From contig NC_069108.1 of assembly GCF_947172395.1 (NCBI RefSeq), positions 2,891,501 to 2,955,500 of the forward strand: a DNA stretch of 64,000 nt, in the 5' to 3' direction. Both the position numbers and the translations under genes were made by a program. The notes below the pieces were generated by a model. That model saw only the letters and a program-made list of their open reading frames with translations. It searched no databases and was not told the DNA's origin. Below, in pieces: positions 41,758 to 52,779 of this stretch. Each line of letters starts with the position of its first letter. Within the stretch, counting starts at the first letter, position 1. This DNA is from Bicyclus anynana. Its lineage: Eukaryota > Arthropoda > Insecta > Lepidoptera > Nymphalidae.

Positions 41758-42571
41758 GTGTCAGCTCCGACGCACAGATGGAGTTTACTCTTTTCAATAG
41801 CAACGCCTGAAAAGTGAAAGGTGCGCAAGCGAGGTGCAGCGCTGCGTGCGCGCTCACCAACAGCGTGCACGTGGGTGCGGACGCGCTAGGCATGTGAACG
41901 CTGTTGGCGGCAGCGCACGGTGAAAGGTGCGCAGAATAGGTTGCGCACAAAAAAGGTAACGCTATGCGTTCATCGAATTTTACTGCCCATATTTTTTTCA
42001 TAACGGAGGCTATATATGAAAAATCTATTCTTAAGGAGTGAACTCCAATAAGTTATGAAATGACATGCGTTACGTTTTTTGTGCGCAACCTATTCTGCGC
42101 ACCTTTCACCGTGCGCTGCCGCCAACAGCGTGCACATACGTGCGCACCCATGTGCACGCTGTAGGCGGGCGCGCACGCCGCGGCCTGCTGCACCTCGGTT
42201 GCGCACCTTTCACTTTTAAGGCGCGAGTATTGAGACGTGCTTCGGGGTAACTTTTTGTTTCTTTTTAACATGCACACTTTTTTTTGTTGGTAAACAGTGC
42301 ACATCGAGTAGGGCTTTAGTAATGCTTATGTTAAAGAAGACTAAATTTATAGAATTGTAAAATAACTAATAGACTTTATAATATACTTCACATTATATAT
42401 TTTACTCTTACAATGATATAATCATTAAAATAAATTAGAAAGTTGCGCACTAAAGGTGCGCACCAAAAACGTGACACTTTTTCGTTAGTTCAGTTGGTTT
42501 TACCCCTCGGATTTTTCTCATACCGGGCGCCTTATATATAAAAAATCGATTCTTAAGGGGTAAACTCCAAA
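41758..42571. mobile_element. GC-rich foldback element, copy 1
   Basis: Long inverted arms (about 41812-41965 and 42070-42222): AAAGTGAAAGGTGCGCAA, GAGGTGCAGC and AACAGCGTGCACGTG on the left, answered by their complements on the right. Ends carry TGGAGTTTACTC and GGGGTAAACTCCA, with a third such site (GGAGTGAACTCCAATAAG) at ~42035. Copy 2 lies at 52780-53604 in direct orientation. No protein is encoded; the short frames are shadows of the GC-rich arms. Confidence 0.75.
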
Positions 42572-42874
42572 AAAGAAAATACAATAATAAAAACCTAATA
42601 ACAATTAATGGTGTTAAAAAAATTGGTTGCCCGTAAAGTCGGTATACGGGCGAAAGTTTTACGTGACAACGACTTTGAGTGGTAAAATAATTTTAATGTG
42701 AATATTCATTCGTATAGTAGGAAGAAGGATGAAATAATAGTAACACTTTAAAACATTTATTTATACAAAGAATTATATTTAAAACATTAATTTATACAAA
42801 GAATCTCGCCCTGAATTTCATATTAACAAAATTTTATTTTTACCTTTACACATACATACGTATTTATATACAAA
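42572..42874. other. spacer, nothing recognised
   Basis: AT-rich; 'aaacatttatttatacaaagaat' occurs twice in succession near 42750-42805. No gene. Confidence 0.4.
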
Positions 42875-44179
42875 CTAGCGGACGCCCGCGACTTCGTCCG
42901 CGTAAATTTCGGTGTCAACTTTTCTACTACCCCTACCCTACCCTACCTCTACCCTACCACTACCCCAACCCTACCCAACCCCTACATCTACCCTACCCCT
43001 ACCCTACTCTACCCCTACCCTCAGCCTACCCCTACCCTAGTCCAAACCTACTCCTACCCTACCCCTACCTTACCTACACCCTACCCCCATCCTACCCTTA
43101 CCCCCATCCTACCCCTACCCTCCCCATACCCTATCCTTTTCCTACCCCTATCCCACCCGTACCCCTATCTCACGCCTATCCTACCCCTACCCTACCACTT
43201 CCCTATCCTACCCGTACCTCTACCCTACCACTACCCTACCTCTACCCCTACCCTACCACTACCCTAAACCCGGCCCTAAACCTACCCTACCCCTACACTA
43301 CCCCTACGCTTCCCTACCCGTACCCTACCCTACCCTGTAACTTCTCTATCTTACTCCTACCCATAGCAAAATCGGTCCAGTCCTTCGAGAGTGGTGGTAT
43401 GACCAAGAGAAATAGAGACTTCTATGCTAATAATATAAAGAGGTAAAGTTCGTGAGGTTGTAGGAGGTAATCTCTGGATTTACTGGACCGATTTGGAAAA
43501 TTGTTTTACCAATAGAAAGCTACGTTATTTGCGAGTGTCATAGACTATGTTTGATCCCCATATTCACACGGGAACGGGAAATACGTAAATGAAAGCGCCG
43601 GGCGTCATATAGCGGAATTTCTGCGTCTTTTAGAAATTTTGTATTATCTCCGAAACTATTTAAGTAATTAACATACTGTAAAGGGCAAATCTTATCTCCA
43701 TAATATCCTTGTGATTATTAAATAATTTATTTTAATAAGGATTAAAGTTTAGTTATATAAATAATGACGTAAACCTAACTATATAAAATTAATAATTTTT
43801 AAAAACACAAAAGGTACTATATCTGCTAATATATAGAAGATAGATATATGGTGTCGCGGACTTTTTTGTAGAACTTTTAAAGATACATAAAGTCTCCATA
43901 CATTAATTTCAATTTTACACAATAGTTAAGGCAGCGCATGCGAATAAGTCTGTTTAAGAGGATTTTCAGTCCGACCTGTATGACAAAAACTGTGATAACT
44001 CGGCTAATATATATGATACCAATATAAAATATAGCCTATAGCACTCCCCGATAATGTAGCATTCTACTGGTGAAAGAATTTTTAAAATCGGACCAGTAGT
44101 TCCGAAGATTACCCCATTTAAAAAATGTGACAAACTTACAAACTTACAAACTTTACCTCTTTATAATATTAGTATAGAT
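42875..44179 (-). mobile_element. 1.3-kb Helitron-type element with CCCTA array, copy 2
   Basis: Same order as 16706-18023: CTAGCGGACGCCCGCGACTT at the left, a CCCTA/CCCCTA array at 42925-43365, the 'gcaaaatcggtccagtcctt' junction, internal Helitron-like block, AT-rich body and TTTATAATATTAGTATAGA at the right. It differs from copy 1 mostly in the array. Confidence 0.8.
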
Positions 44180-44205
44180 ATACATACAAAATAGAAGCGC
44201 AAGAC

Positions 44206-44415
44206 ATGAACCGGTGTGTATGCCTATCTCTCTCACACTCTCTCTCTCGCTCTGTCTCTCTCGCTCTTAGGCGGGCTAACTGTGCTCGAGTGGAAGGGAC
44301 GCGTGCCTTTCACTTTTTATGTCTGTCTCTCTCGCTCTTAAGCGGGCTAACCATGCCCGAGTGGAAGGGACGCGTACCTCTCACTCGCTCTCATTGTGAG
44401 CGCATAACGTGAGCG
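44206..44415 (+). repeat. CT-rich tract with a ~73-bp duplication
   Basis: CTCTCTCTCGCTCTTAGGCG, 'cgagtggaagggacgcgt' and neighbours occur twice in tandem (44249 and 44322 starts). It is flanked by a TC-rich run and by TTGTGAGCGCATAACGTGAG. It may be part of a retroelement leader; class unknown. Confidence 0.6.
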
Positions 44416-44465
44416 GAGCGTAACGCAGTTTCTTGAAGTGTCACCCGGCAAACCAATTTATAAGA

Positions 44466-44643
44466 CGTTGTCACGTCAAAAGTGCCTTTCCATGGATACT
44501 AACAAGCGGGGGAAGGGAAGACCACCAACAACGTGGTTAACGAAGGTCCGTAAGGACCTGAAAGATACGGGCATGACAGACGATGACGCAAAGGAGCGTA
44601 CAAAATCGCGCTACATGATTGGGAAAGCCGACCCCGTATAAAC
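44466..44643 (+). pseudogene. LINE C-terminal fragment (RTE-like)
   Basis: Reads TNKRGKGRPPTTWLTKVRKD, then LKDTGMTDDDAKER and GKADPV before a stop. This pattern (basic GRP..W...V..DL...G....DA.R...W...I..ADP) is the C-terminus common to RTE-type LINE proteins of insects. No RT domain is attached. Confidence 0.6.
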
Positions 44644-46232
44644 GGCCGAAGAATAAGCTCTATATTGACAGATCTTTGTTTTAATGACAGTAAATGTGGT
44701 GTTGCCACACAGCGAAATTATTAGTTAATAGCCCAGTAATTTTAGAGATTTTTCCCTTTGTATATACACCTTATAATACGGTGTTATTATGAAGATTTGA
44801 AAAAAATATTTCACGAACTATTGATCGGAGGTCAATAGAGATCATTATAAAAATTGTACCTCATAAAATTGTATCTTGTATTTTGTAAAAAATGTTGTAC
44901 ATTGTAAAAAATGGAGTTTTTCTGTAAAATTAATCGTTTTCGGATTAGGAAAATTTAACTTTTAAGTCGCACTTTAACAAAATGAATAAATCAAGAAATG
45001 CGGGCAAGTGCTCAAAAAGTCATCGATGTTTCTGTAAGCCAATACAAGTAATATCCTATTCTATCAACTTCTATTATCTTTCCAGTAAAAAATATATTAT
45101 GTTATTTTTTACACAAAAAGGTTACTTTTTAAAATATTTCTGGTAACTTCTCACAACTCACAAGACTCGACTGGCAACATTGCTCCACTGTGTTCTCCTC
45201 CGATAAGAGTATTAGTGGTATTAGTGTTCTGTGGTGTTCTCTCCAAAGTCCAAACTTCAAAGCCAAATAAACTTGTCTATAGTGATCTGTGAAATAAATA
45301 AACGCGTACGCGACATTGGCAAAGTAAATTGTGCTTGGCATAACCAAAGGCATTAAATTAAAGAAGAAGAAGAAGAAGATGAAGAATCGTAATAGTGATC
45401 TGTGAGTGTGAATCTCATCATAGGAACAACAAACGTCAACCAGAAAACTGAATAAGTAAGTAAAACTTAATTAAGTTTTACCGCCGCCGTTTTGCCGCCA
45501 TTTGCTTTCAGAAAGATTTATGTAGATTTTTTCATCAGAATCTTTTCGCTGGTTTATAACATTCAAACGTGTCTACCATTTAGAGCAAGACTTGACTCAT
45601 TGGATGTTATTAGAATTGCTCTAGTGGGCTGTGACCTTCACAACAATGGGCAGTACGCCAGTAGTAACTTGTAGAGCTCCTCTCTACAAGTATTATACAC
45701 TTAACACACCATAGTCATCATTAATGAAACACTGAACATCTTATTTCAAGTAGGTTTAATTTACAAGCATTGTTTTCAAAGTCAGGTTATGTCATTATGA
45801 CTTTATTCAGGGCTCAACAGTTTTAGGCTGAGATTGAAGAAGCCATCGGAACTCTACAAATACCTTTGAGTTACCAAAATGCATGTACTGCCAAAGTCCC
45901 AAGACATATTAGTTGATTCACTCCCAAAAGATAAGTGTGCCAGAGAGTTGAATACAACGCTTCAACTCCATAAACAATTTATGGCAGGTGCACAGGAAAG
46001 AGAGCACCAAAAAATATATACCTACAGTCGAATTGAGAAACCTCCTCCTTTTTTTGAAGTTGGTTAAAAATAAATAAAGCTGGAAGAGTAACAATAACAG
46101 AGACTGATAGTATTTCATTCATGAGATGAAAATGACAGTATAAAGTACACACCATGAATTTAGAAATACACAAAAAGTGTGCCTTTGGTGAGCTTTGGTG
46201 TGTTGTGGACATTCTAAAGGACCGACCATAAT
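44644..46232. other. spacer with no supported gene
   Basis: AT-rich, with a (GAA)n run at 45363-45381. The frame at 45879-46067 (starts MHVLPKSQDILVDSLPKDKC) is open and hydrophilic, but I do not recognise it and it lacks clear splice signals. It could be an exon or a retropseudogene piece. Confidence 0.3.
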
Positions 46233-46432
46233 NNNNNNNNNNNNNNNNNNNNNNNNNNNNNNNNNNNNNNNNNNNNNNNNNNNNNNNNNNNNNNNNNNNN
46301 NNNNNNNNNNNNNNNNNNNNNNNNNNNNNNNNNNNNNNNNNNNNNNNNNNNNNNNNNNNNNNNNNNNNNNNNNNNNNNNNNNNNNNNNNNNNNNNNNNNN
46401 NNNNNNNNNNNNNNNNNNNNNNNNNNNNNNNN
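46233..46432. other. assembly gap (200 N)
   Basis: Exactly 200 unknown bases. Open frames across it are meaningless. Its left edge carries TGTTGTGGACATTCTAAAGG and 'accgaccataat', which recurs at 46821-46855. Confidence 1.
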
Positions 46433-47119
46433 AAATTCATAATAATTTAGAAATAATATGCTGTCATATGTTTCAAAAGTCTATATTTAATACAGACAAA
46501 ATACGTCGTTACGTCTACGTCTTTATCTGAAGATTCAGATTTTTAGAAATCATACATGTTGACAATGAACAAATTTACCAATTTTTTTTATTCGATGAAA
46601 ATTGCCTCCATTTGCTGTGAGTGGTTGTAGAATAACGTATTATATGTCGTTATAAGTCGCTAGGCCAAGAAAGAAATATTAAAATTATCATCAATTTCAA
46701 AATATTAAAGAGTCAAAAAATCCCTGAAAATACCCCTAAAAATTTCAGACCCCTAAAAAAATCCCATTTCACTTATTTGCCCCCTAAATCTGGGGGGAAA
46801 ACCCCTAAGTTGGAAACCCTGTGTGTTGTGGACATTCCAAAGGACCGACCATAATATAAAAGTGAATAAACATTATGGTAGACAGAGAAGGCCAAACCTT
46901 AGTGGCCAAGTGCGGAAAAGGCCCAGGAAAAGAAGAAGAAGATGGCCGACAGATGTCTAGAATTCCATTTTTCATAATATGTTTATGGTAGTTCTTGTCT
47001 TTATACCTTCGTCCATAATTAAACAGACAAAACCCTGAGTTTCCTCAAAGAGGTCACAAAATTGCAACCAAGATACAGATGTTAATTGCTTTACTTATGG
47101 CTTAGAAATATTTCAGTTA
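46433..47119. other. spacer with repeat next to the gap
   Basis: 46821-46935 holds the repeat GTGTTGTGGACATTCCAAAG and a block AGTGGCCAAGTGCGGAAAAG with a GAA run. The latter is also present inverted at 47290-47335. No gene is supported. Confidence 0.4.
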
Positions 47120-47269
47120 CTAATACTTTACTTTAGGCTTGCGCCAGTTATCTTTGCCGGATAGCAGGGTAAGACCCTTGTCCACTGAAATGACATCCGG
47201 ATACATACTCACGTTCATCTTGTGAAAATGATCTCTGAGATTGCACACCTCAAGTTCTTGGTGTTCAAG
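47120..47269 (-). CDS. conserved-looking coding fragment, C-terminal exon or pseudogene
   Basis: The minus strand reads LEHQELEVCNLRDHFHKMNV, then SMYPDVISVDKGLTLLSGKD and NWRKPKVKY followed by a stop at 47122-47120. Composition, lack of stops and a clean end look like real protein, not transposon. I cannot name the family. Upstream the frame closes 12 nt before (stop at ~47278) and a repeat with AAGAAGAAGAA begins. The only nearby acceptor (AACACCAAG) is weak. So it is either a 3' exon whose intron has been filled by repeats, or a truncated retrocopy. Confidence 0.35.
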   Translation of the reverse strand, partial: LEHQELEVCNLRDHFHKMNVSMYPDVISVDKGLTLLSGKDNWRKPKVKY

Positions 47270-48099
47270 AAGTATTTATAGTATTTATTTATTCTTCTTC
47301 TTTTTCCTGGGTCTTTTCCACACTTGGCCACTAGGGTTGGCTGTTGTATGTAGGTCCTTTTAGTGCTGGTCCCCGCTGAATTCACTCCAGCCATCCAAGC
47401 TCACTCCAGAAGCTTAGCAGGCCGCCCAGGTCACTGAACGCCTCTTGGAGTGTTGCTGGGGATCCAATGTGTGCTGCACGTTGTTTGCATACACCTCTGC
47501 ATAACATGTATCAGGTTTTTCCTCTTTCTCCAAGCATGCTCTGCAGAGGACTGTCGGTTATACCTAAAACCGAAAGGTGTTTATTTAGTGAACAATGCCC
47601 TGTTTTGTTTGAAAAACAAAGATATTATATTTTATGGATATGTGCAATAGACCAATAAAAATTTAATAAAATAGAACTGTTTTTCCAGTGAAGGGCAAAA
47701 ATTAAAATGTTCTTGGTCTATGTGTAATAAAGTTAGGTCTTGGACACAGCAACCTGATGAAAGAAGTAACAAAGTAGCTACATGCTGGGATTTTAGAAAT
47801 AAACTAGTGTCATCGATGGTCTTATGAATGATCCAATTTACGAGGTCAGTAACTTTCTATTTATTATATTATTTATAGCTTCAATAGTTTTCTTTACTAT
47901 CGCATGATTACTAAGCGAGTATGCACTATCCAGTTTTGTAAGTGTGGCTACTACTAATTTATGAACCATTATACTTTTTGGAGCCAGATTCTTAACGTCT
48001 CTAATAAAATTAATATTTTTTTATCTCTTATTCTGTTACTTATAGAGATTATGTGTGATCAAAAGGAGTAAGTCCATTAACAAATCTCCTATTTTACTG
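47270..48099. other. spacer, nothing recognised
   Basis: 47290-47460 includes the inverted relative of the 46901-46935 block. No further feature is supported. Confidence 0.4.
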
Positions 48100-51000
48100 T
48101 ATTCTAGCTATCTTTCTTGGCTAGATTTTGAACACTGTTCAAATTTAGTCTGCAAAACAGCAGGCTGCCGTCTCCTCTCAGATTGTTTGCCAATTCATTG
48201 ACATGCATCACTATTCCAAGCTCCTGTTATTTGATACTGTAGCACTGTATTTCTTGTCTGTCTTAACATTAAGATCTCTTTGAATATCTCTGTTACTTAA
48301 TGTAGGGCGGGATGTTAAAATGACATCCTAGAACCCTTGTTCTGAAATCTTTTCAGTATCTCAATGTTACTGGTACTGGCTGTACCCCAGATTTGTATAC
48401 TATAAGTCCAGATTGGCTTCAATATAGCTTTGTATACTGCTAACTTGCTGGTAGAATTTTGCTGAGAATGTTTGCCAGTCAGCCAATACAGGCTTCTTAA
48501 CTTCATGTCAAGCTGTTGCGCTTAGTCCAAAAATGCTTGCGCCATGTAAGCTCTCTGTCAAGATGCATGCCAAGGTACTTAGCGTCATCGGTCTGAGGGA
48601 GCTCTTCATTAAATAGTTTTATAGGGTGGACATGTTTTTCTGCAGAGTGTAAATGTAACATGAGTGGATTAATTCTGGTTTGCTTTTATACGCCACTTAG
48701 TTAGCCAATCTTCAATCTCGTGTGGATTTGCAGATTCCGTGAAGCTACATCCGGATTCTCATGTACTGATAATACAGCGGTGTCATTAGTGTATGTTGCA
48801 GTTGTAGTGTTCTCTTCTATAGGCAAGTCAGCAGTAATAGGACCCAAAATGCACCTCATCTTGGCAATAACAGTGATACCTCATCTTGGCATTTGACTTG
48901 GTAACATCTATTATGCAAATAAGTAATATCTTATTTGCATAAGGCAGTGAAAAGAGTGTGGTAGGAGCTTTTTTGTTTTATATAGGAGCCCTATATGCCA
49001 AACTATCAAAAGCCTAACTTTTATCTATAAAGACAGTAGAACAATACTGTTTGTTTTTTAGGATTCTGCTAATGATGTCTACTAGGAGGTGAATCTGTTC
49101 TACCGTGCCGTGGTAAGGCAGAAAACCAAATTGTTTGGTTGGAATTAAAGTTTTAAGTAGGGTGCGATTTGGTTTAGTAGGACTCTCTCAAATACTTTTC
49201 CCAGTATTGGAAGCAGACTTAATGGCCTGTAAGATGATGTCTCCTGGGGTGATTTACCAGGCTTTGGCACCATGACCACTTGGGTAATTTTCCACTGGCT
49301 ATGGAAATGACCTAGTCGCAGGTATTAAAAATAATAACTAGGAGCATGACTTATTTATTCAGAATATCTATTCAGCGGTAGGCATATTTGGAATAGAGTT
49401 TGAAGATATGTATGTACTTCGCTTTCATGAACGTGATCCAAACTCTGATGGGGTGTAAAGACACCTTATAAATATTCTGTGGCTTTTTCTATATTAGATC
49501 TAGCTCAAGTTCCATTTTGCTTTTTAATTGGTGGTATATGAGTGTATAAAAATAAGGAAAAGAACAAAGGTGAGCGATGTACTACAGAAAATAAGAAAAC
49601 TGAAATGGAATTGGGCAGGTCATATAATAAGGACAGATAGAGGAAAATGGACAAAGGATGTAATGGAGTGGTATACTCGAAAAGGAAAAAGACGTCGAGG
49701 ACGTCAAATCAAAAGATGGGAGGATGATTTACCAAAAGGGTGGAGGAGGTTAGCTCGAGACAGAGATGAGTGGAAAAAAGCGGGGGAGGCCTATGTCGCA
49801 GGACAACCTGACCTACAAAGTGGTTGCTAAAATTATATTTTATTTTTAGTTGAATTTAAAAAATTGTATTAATTATAAGTCAAAATGTAAAAGGTCAGCG
49901 AATAAAGGCTTTATTATTATTATTATTATATGAGTGTTAGGTTGCTTCATCTTCCTGGTGGCTTTCCATAGAGAATAGTCTGTACTTGGTGTAGGTATGA
50001 TTTTCATCAAGTAATTTTGTAGGTTATCATGGTTGTATGTTTTGATAAGACGTTTTAGTTCCTTCGAGGCTTCATTAAACGCCTTTTTGTCACTTGGCTA
50101 TCTTTTATGGTGCCAAGATTTTCGAAGGTTTCGTCGTACCTTTACTTGACCTTTAAGAGTCTTTGAGAAGTGGGGTAGACTCTTGAGCTGCTGTGTGTAT
50201 GAGGATGTTAAATTCTTCTAAGGTTTGTTCAATGTCTTGTTTTGTTTTTAATGGTACTTTTAGATTTATCTTAGAGGAGATTATTTGTTGGTAAAGTTCC
50301 CAGTTTGTTTTTCGATTATACAATCTTGGGACAGGCCTACTAAATAATATTTTGCTGCTATAATTTTAAATTACAGGTCTGAAGATAAATCTATACAGGA
50401 TTCTACTTTCAGCTAATCCCCTTCAAAACATAAAAATCTAGAAGGTCTGGAATTTCATTTGGGTCACTTGGCCAATATGTTGGAGTGCGCGTTGATGCAA
50501 TTTCTAAACACAAGCTTTTCAATGATTTATACAACTGACATCCTCTAGTTGTTGTTAGTCTTGATCCCCAATACGTATGTTTGGAATTCCAATTCCCTCC
50601 ACGTATGAATCTAGGGCCGAGAGTTGAGAAATATGTGGTAAAATCGTCAGAAGTTACAGTATGCCTGGGAGGGCAATATACAGCTGAGATAATGATATCT
50701 GTCTTATTGTTTTGTATTTTAACTGAGGTGGCTTGAATTTTTTCTGAACAGAAAGCGTCCATTTCAAAGTGCTTTATGTTTTTCCTTATAATTATTGCTG
50801 TTCCTCCATAAGTGTTATCTGTTGGGTGGTTTGTTATATATGTTACATAATGCTTTATTGCTATATAAGTTTTAGTTGTTGTTCTAGTTTCACTTATTAG
50901 TGCCATGTGTAAATTACCTATTTTGCTTGGTTGGATACAAGGGTCGTGAAGAGTTGGATCATGCGATCCATCATATTGTCCATAATTTTAGTCATGACTT

Positions 51001-51240
51001 GCTGAAATTTGATGAACATAGTGTCTAACATTTTTCCTAGGCTGTCTGTTTTATATGAAACAGTATTGATTGGTCTTACATTTGGTTTTCTTGTAATATC
51101 GTTATCTCGTTTTACAGCTTCAGCATAACTGTCTGGGTTAGTAAAGGTTTTATAATAGTTAGAAGAAGCTGGTCATTCCTTTAGGTTTTTTTGTTGTGGT
51201 GGTTGATGACGAGGTTAGTCGTGTAGGTAGTTGAGCCCAG
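48100..51240 (-). pseudogene. Jockey-clade LINE, nearly full ORF2 relic
   Basis: Read from right to left on the minus strand. A gag C-terminal remnant comes first (51240-50940, with SYAEAVKRDNDI and KMLDTMFIKFQQVM). The endonuclease (50906-50409) has MALISETRTTTKTYI, GGTAIIIRKNIKH and FIRGGNWNSKHTYWGSRLTT, where the catalytic GGD is changed to GGN. A linker with ASKELKRLIKTYNH follows (~50100-49940), then RT parts (~49265-49000: SSYRPLSLLPILGKVFERVL, FGFLP, VFIDKS then a stop), and the C-terminal YWLTGKHSQQNSTSKLAVYK with IWTYSIQIWGTA (48315-48506). Multiple stops and shifts; inactive. Another LINE piece is inserted in it at 49528-49930. Confidence 0.85.
49528..49930 (+). pseudogene. RTE-clade LINE 3' end, nested in the Jockey relic
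   Basis: Opposite in strand to its host. It encodes IRKRTKVSDVLQKIRKLKWN, WAGHIIRTDRGKW, RRGRQIKRWEDDL and GEAYVAGQPDLQSGC, then a stop. The 3' untranslated end has AATAAAGGCTTTATT and an ATT-repeat tail (49911-49930). About 100 codons are open without a stop, so this is a younger insertion than the Jockey element around it. Confidence 0.85.
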
Positions 51241-51589
51241 CTGATGGCATCGCGCCGCACCGGGCGACGGGAGAGCATTGAACTTGATTTGTAGGTAAGT
51301 GCCTACTGCATTAGACCCGTATCTTACCTACTAGTGCTCTACCTACAATATACAGTGTCCTTAAGTTTTAAAAATTAGGATTTAATTGGGAAATTTTCAA
51401 ATCCTTGTAACTTAGAAACTACCATGATTTATGCAATAATTTTCAAATTGCATTTTTATTTTGCTTTTTAAATTTAAAATTTAAAATAATGCCAGTCTAC
51501 GAAAATTAACCCTCTATAAATGCGAAAGGTCATTCATCACTAAATCCCGAGTACTGCTTAAAGTACAAACATGAAGTTGGCAAAGAGGT
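51241..51589. other. spacer, nothing recognised
   Basis: Contains one 'ataaatgcgaaaggtcatt' block shared with 63525-63545. No gene. Confidence 0.4.
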
Positions 51590-52195
51590 AGTTACATACT
51601 TAATGATACACCGGCCTTCGGCCGGAGTTTGTGATAGGGCATCCGACCGTGGCTTCGGCTGAGCATTTTACCTAAGCACACAAAACGCGCGTCCTTCGGC
51701 CGCGCACTTAATAATACACCGGCCTTCGGCCGGAAGTTAGTGATAGGGCCTCCGACCGTGGCTTCGGCTGAGCATTTTACCCAAGTACACAAAACGCGCG
51801 GCCTTCGGCTGGAAGTTTGTGATAGGGCCTCCGACCGTGGCTTCGGCTGAGAATTTTACGTAAGCACACAAAACGCGCGGCCTTCGGCCGCAAGTTTGTG
51901 ATAGGGCCTCCGACCGTGGCTTCGGATGAGCATTTTACGTAAGCAAACAAAACGCACGGCCTTCGGCCGCGCACTTATGATGCGCCGCCCTTCGGCCGGA
52001 AGTTTGTGATAGGGCCTCCGACCGTGGCTTCAGCTGAGCATTTGACCTAAGCACACAAAACGCGCGGCCTTCGGCCACGCACTTATGATACACCGGCCTT
52101 CGGCCGGAAGTTTGTGATAGGGCCTCCGACCGTGGCTTCGGCTGAGCATTTTACCTAAAACACAAGACGCGCCTTCGGCCGCGCACTTAGTGGCT
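51590..52195. repeat. hairpin-rich tandem repeat, about six units
   Basis: Units contain AGTTTGTGATAGGGCCTCCG, ACCGTGGCTTCGGCTGAGCA, 'aagcacacaaaacgcg' and CGGCCTTCGGCCG (a 5-bp stem, TTC loop). Unit length alternates between about 108 and about 77 bp; the longer form has an extra 'cgcgcacttatgatacacc' part. GC-rich against AT-rich flanks. The minus-strand frames through it are repeat read-through, not proteins. Confidence 0.9.
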
Positions 52196-52377
52196 AAGTG
52201 CGACTTCGATTCACCCACCGAGCGTTCCGTAGAATTTTTTGAATATTTGCTTAACCTCGGTTGAACGTATAAATTATCGTACTTTGTAATAAACGTAATA
52301 AATAAATCCGAAATTAACCATCTATTATTATAGGACTCAAAAGTGATTACAAATATAAGAAAACTAATGTCGAACAA

Positions 52378-52675
52378 AGGTTATGATTCACAACAACCTG
52401 TAACCAAAATAAGACCCTAGAATGGCACAGAATGACCTTGCGTGGAGTCACCTACTTGTGAACGATGTGTGTAGGGTTAAAGGATTCTTTGACAGTCGAC
52501 TAACACTCCCCTTTTCCACTCAAGTCACTCTCCCCGCCTATCCCAAGTAACCCATAAAGAATTACACAACAAGAGATGTAGACGCCTGGAACGCCTCGAG
52601 CACACTGAAGCCAACACGAGATCGAGCGACCTCATATCCGTCACAGACTACTATTCCAAACATTAAACGGCGATA
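52378..52675 (-). repeat. interspersed repeat X, copy 3
   Basis: TGTAACCAAAATAAGACCCT, AACACTCCCCTTTTCCACTC and CAACAAGAGATGTAGACGCC match the other two copies. It ends near CGGCGATAACAC. Confidence 0.7.
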
Positions 52676-52779
52676 ACACTATCGTAACTAAAAAGTGTGA
52701 AATAAATAAATAAATTAAACAAATATAAAAACCCGACTGCATAAAGTATAAAAAAAACTTAAAAGAAAAAAATAAAAAA

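Noticed and set aside
41877..42304. Short His/Cys/Ala-rich frames in the GC-rich foldback
   Set aside because: They arise from inverted-repeat arms on both strands and recur in the second copy with shifts.
45879..46067. 62-residue frame as a gene
   Set aside because: Open and protein-like, but no recognised family, no splice signals that fit, and an assembly gap close by; noted only as a possibility.
51592..52377. Minus-strand frames of 65-115 residues with repeated sequence
   Set aside because: They follow the tandem repeat unit and shift with it; no protein family features.
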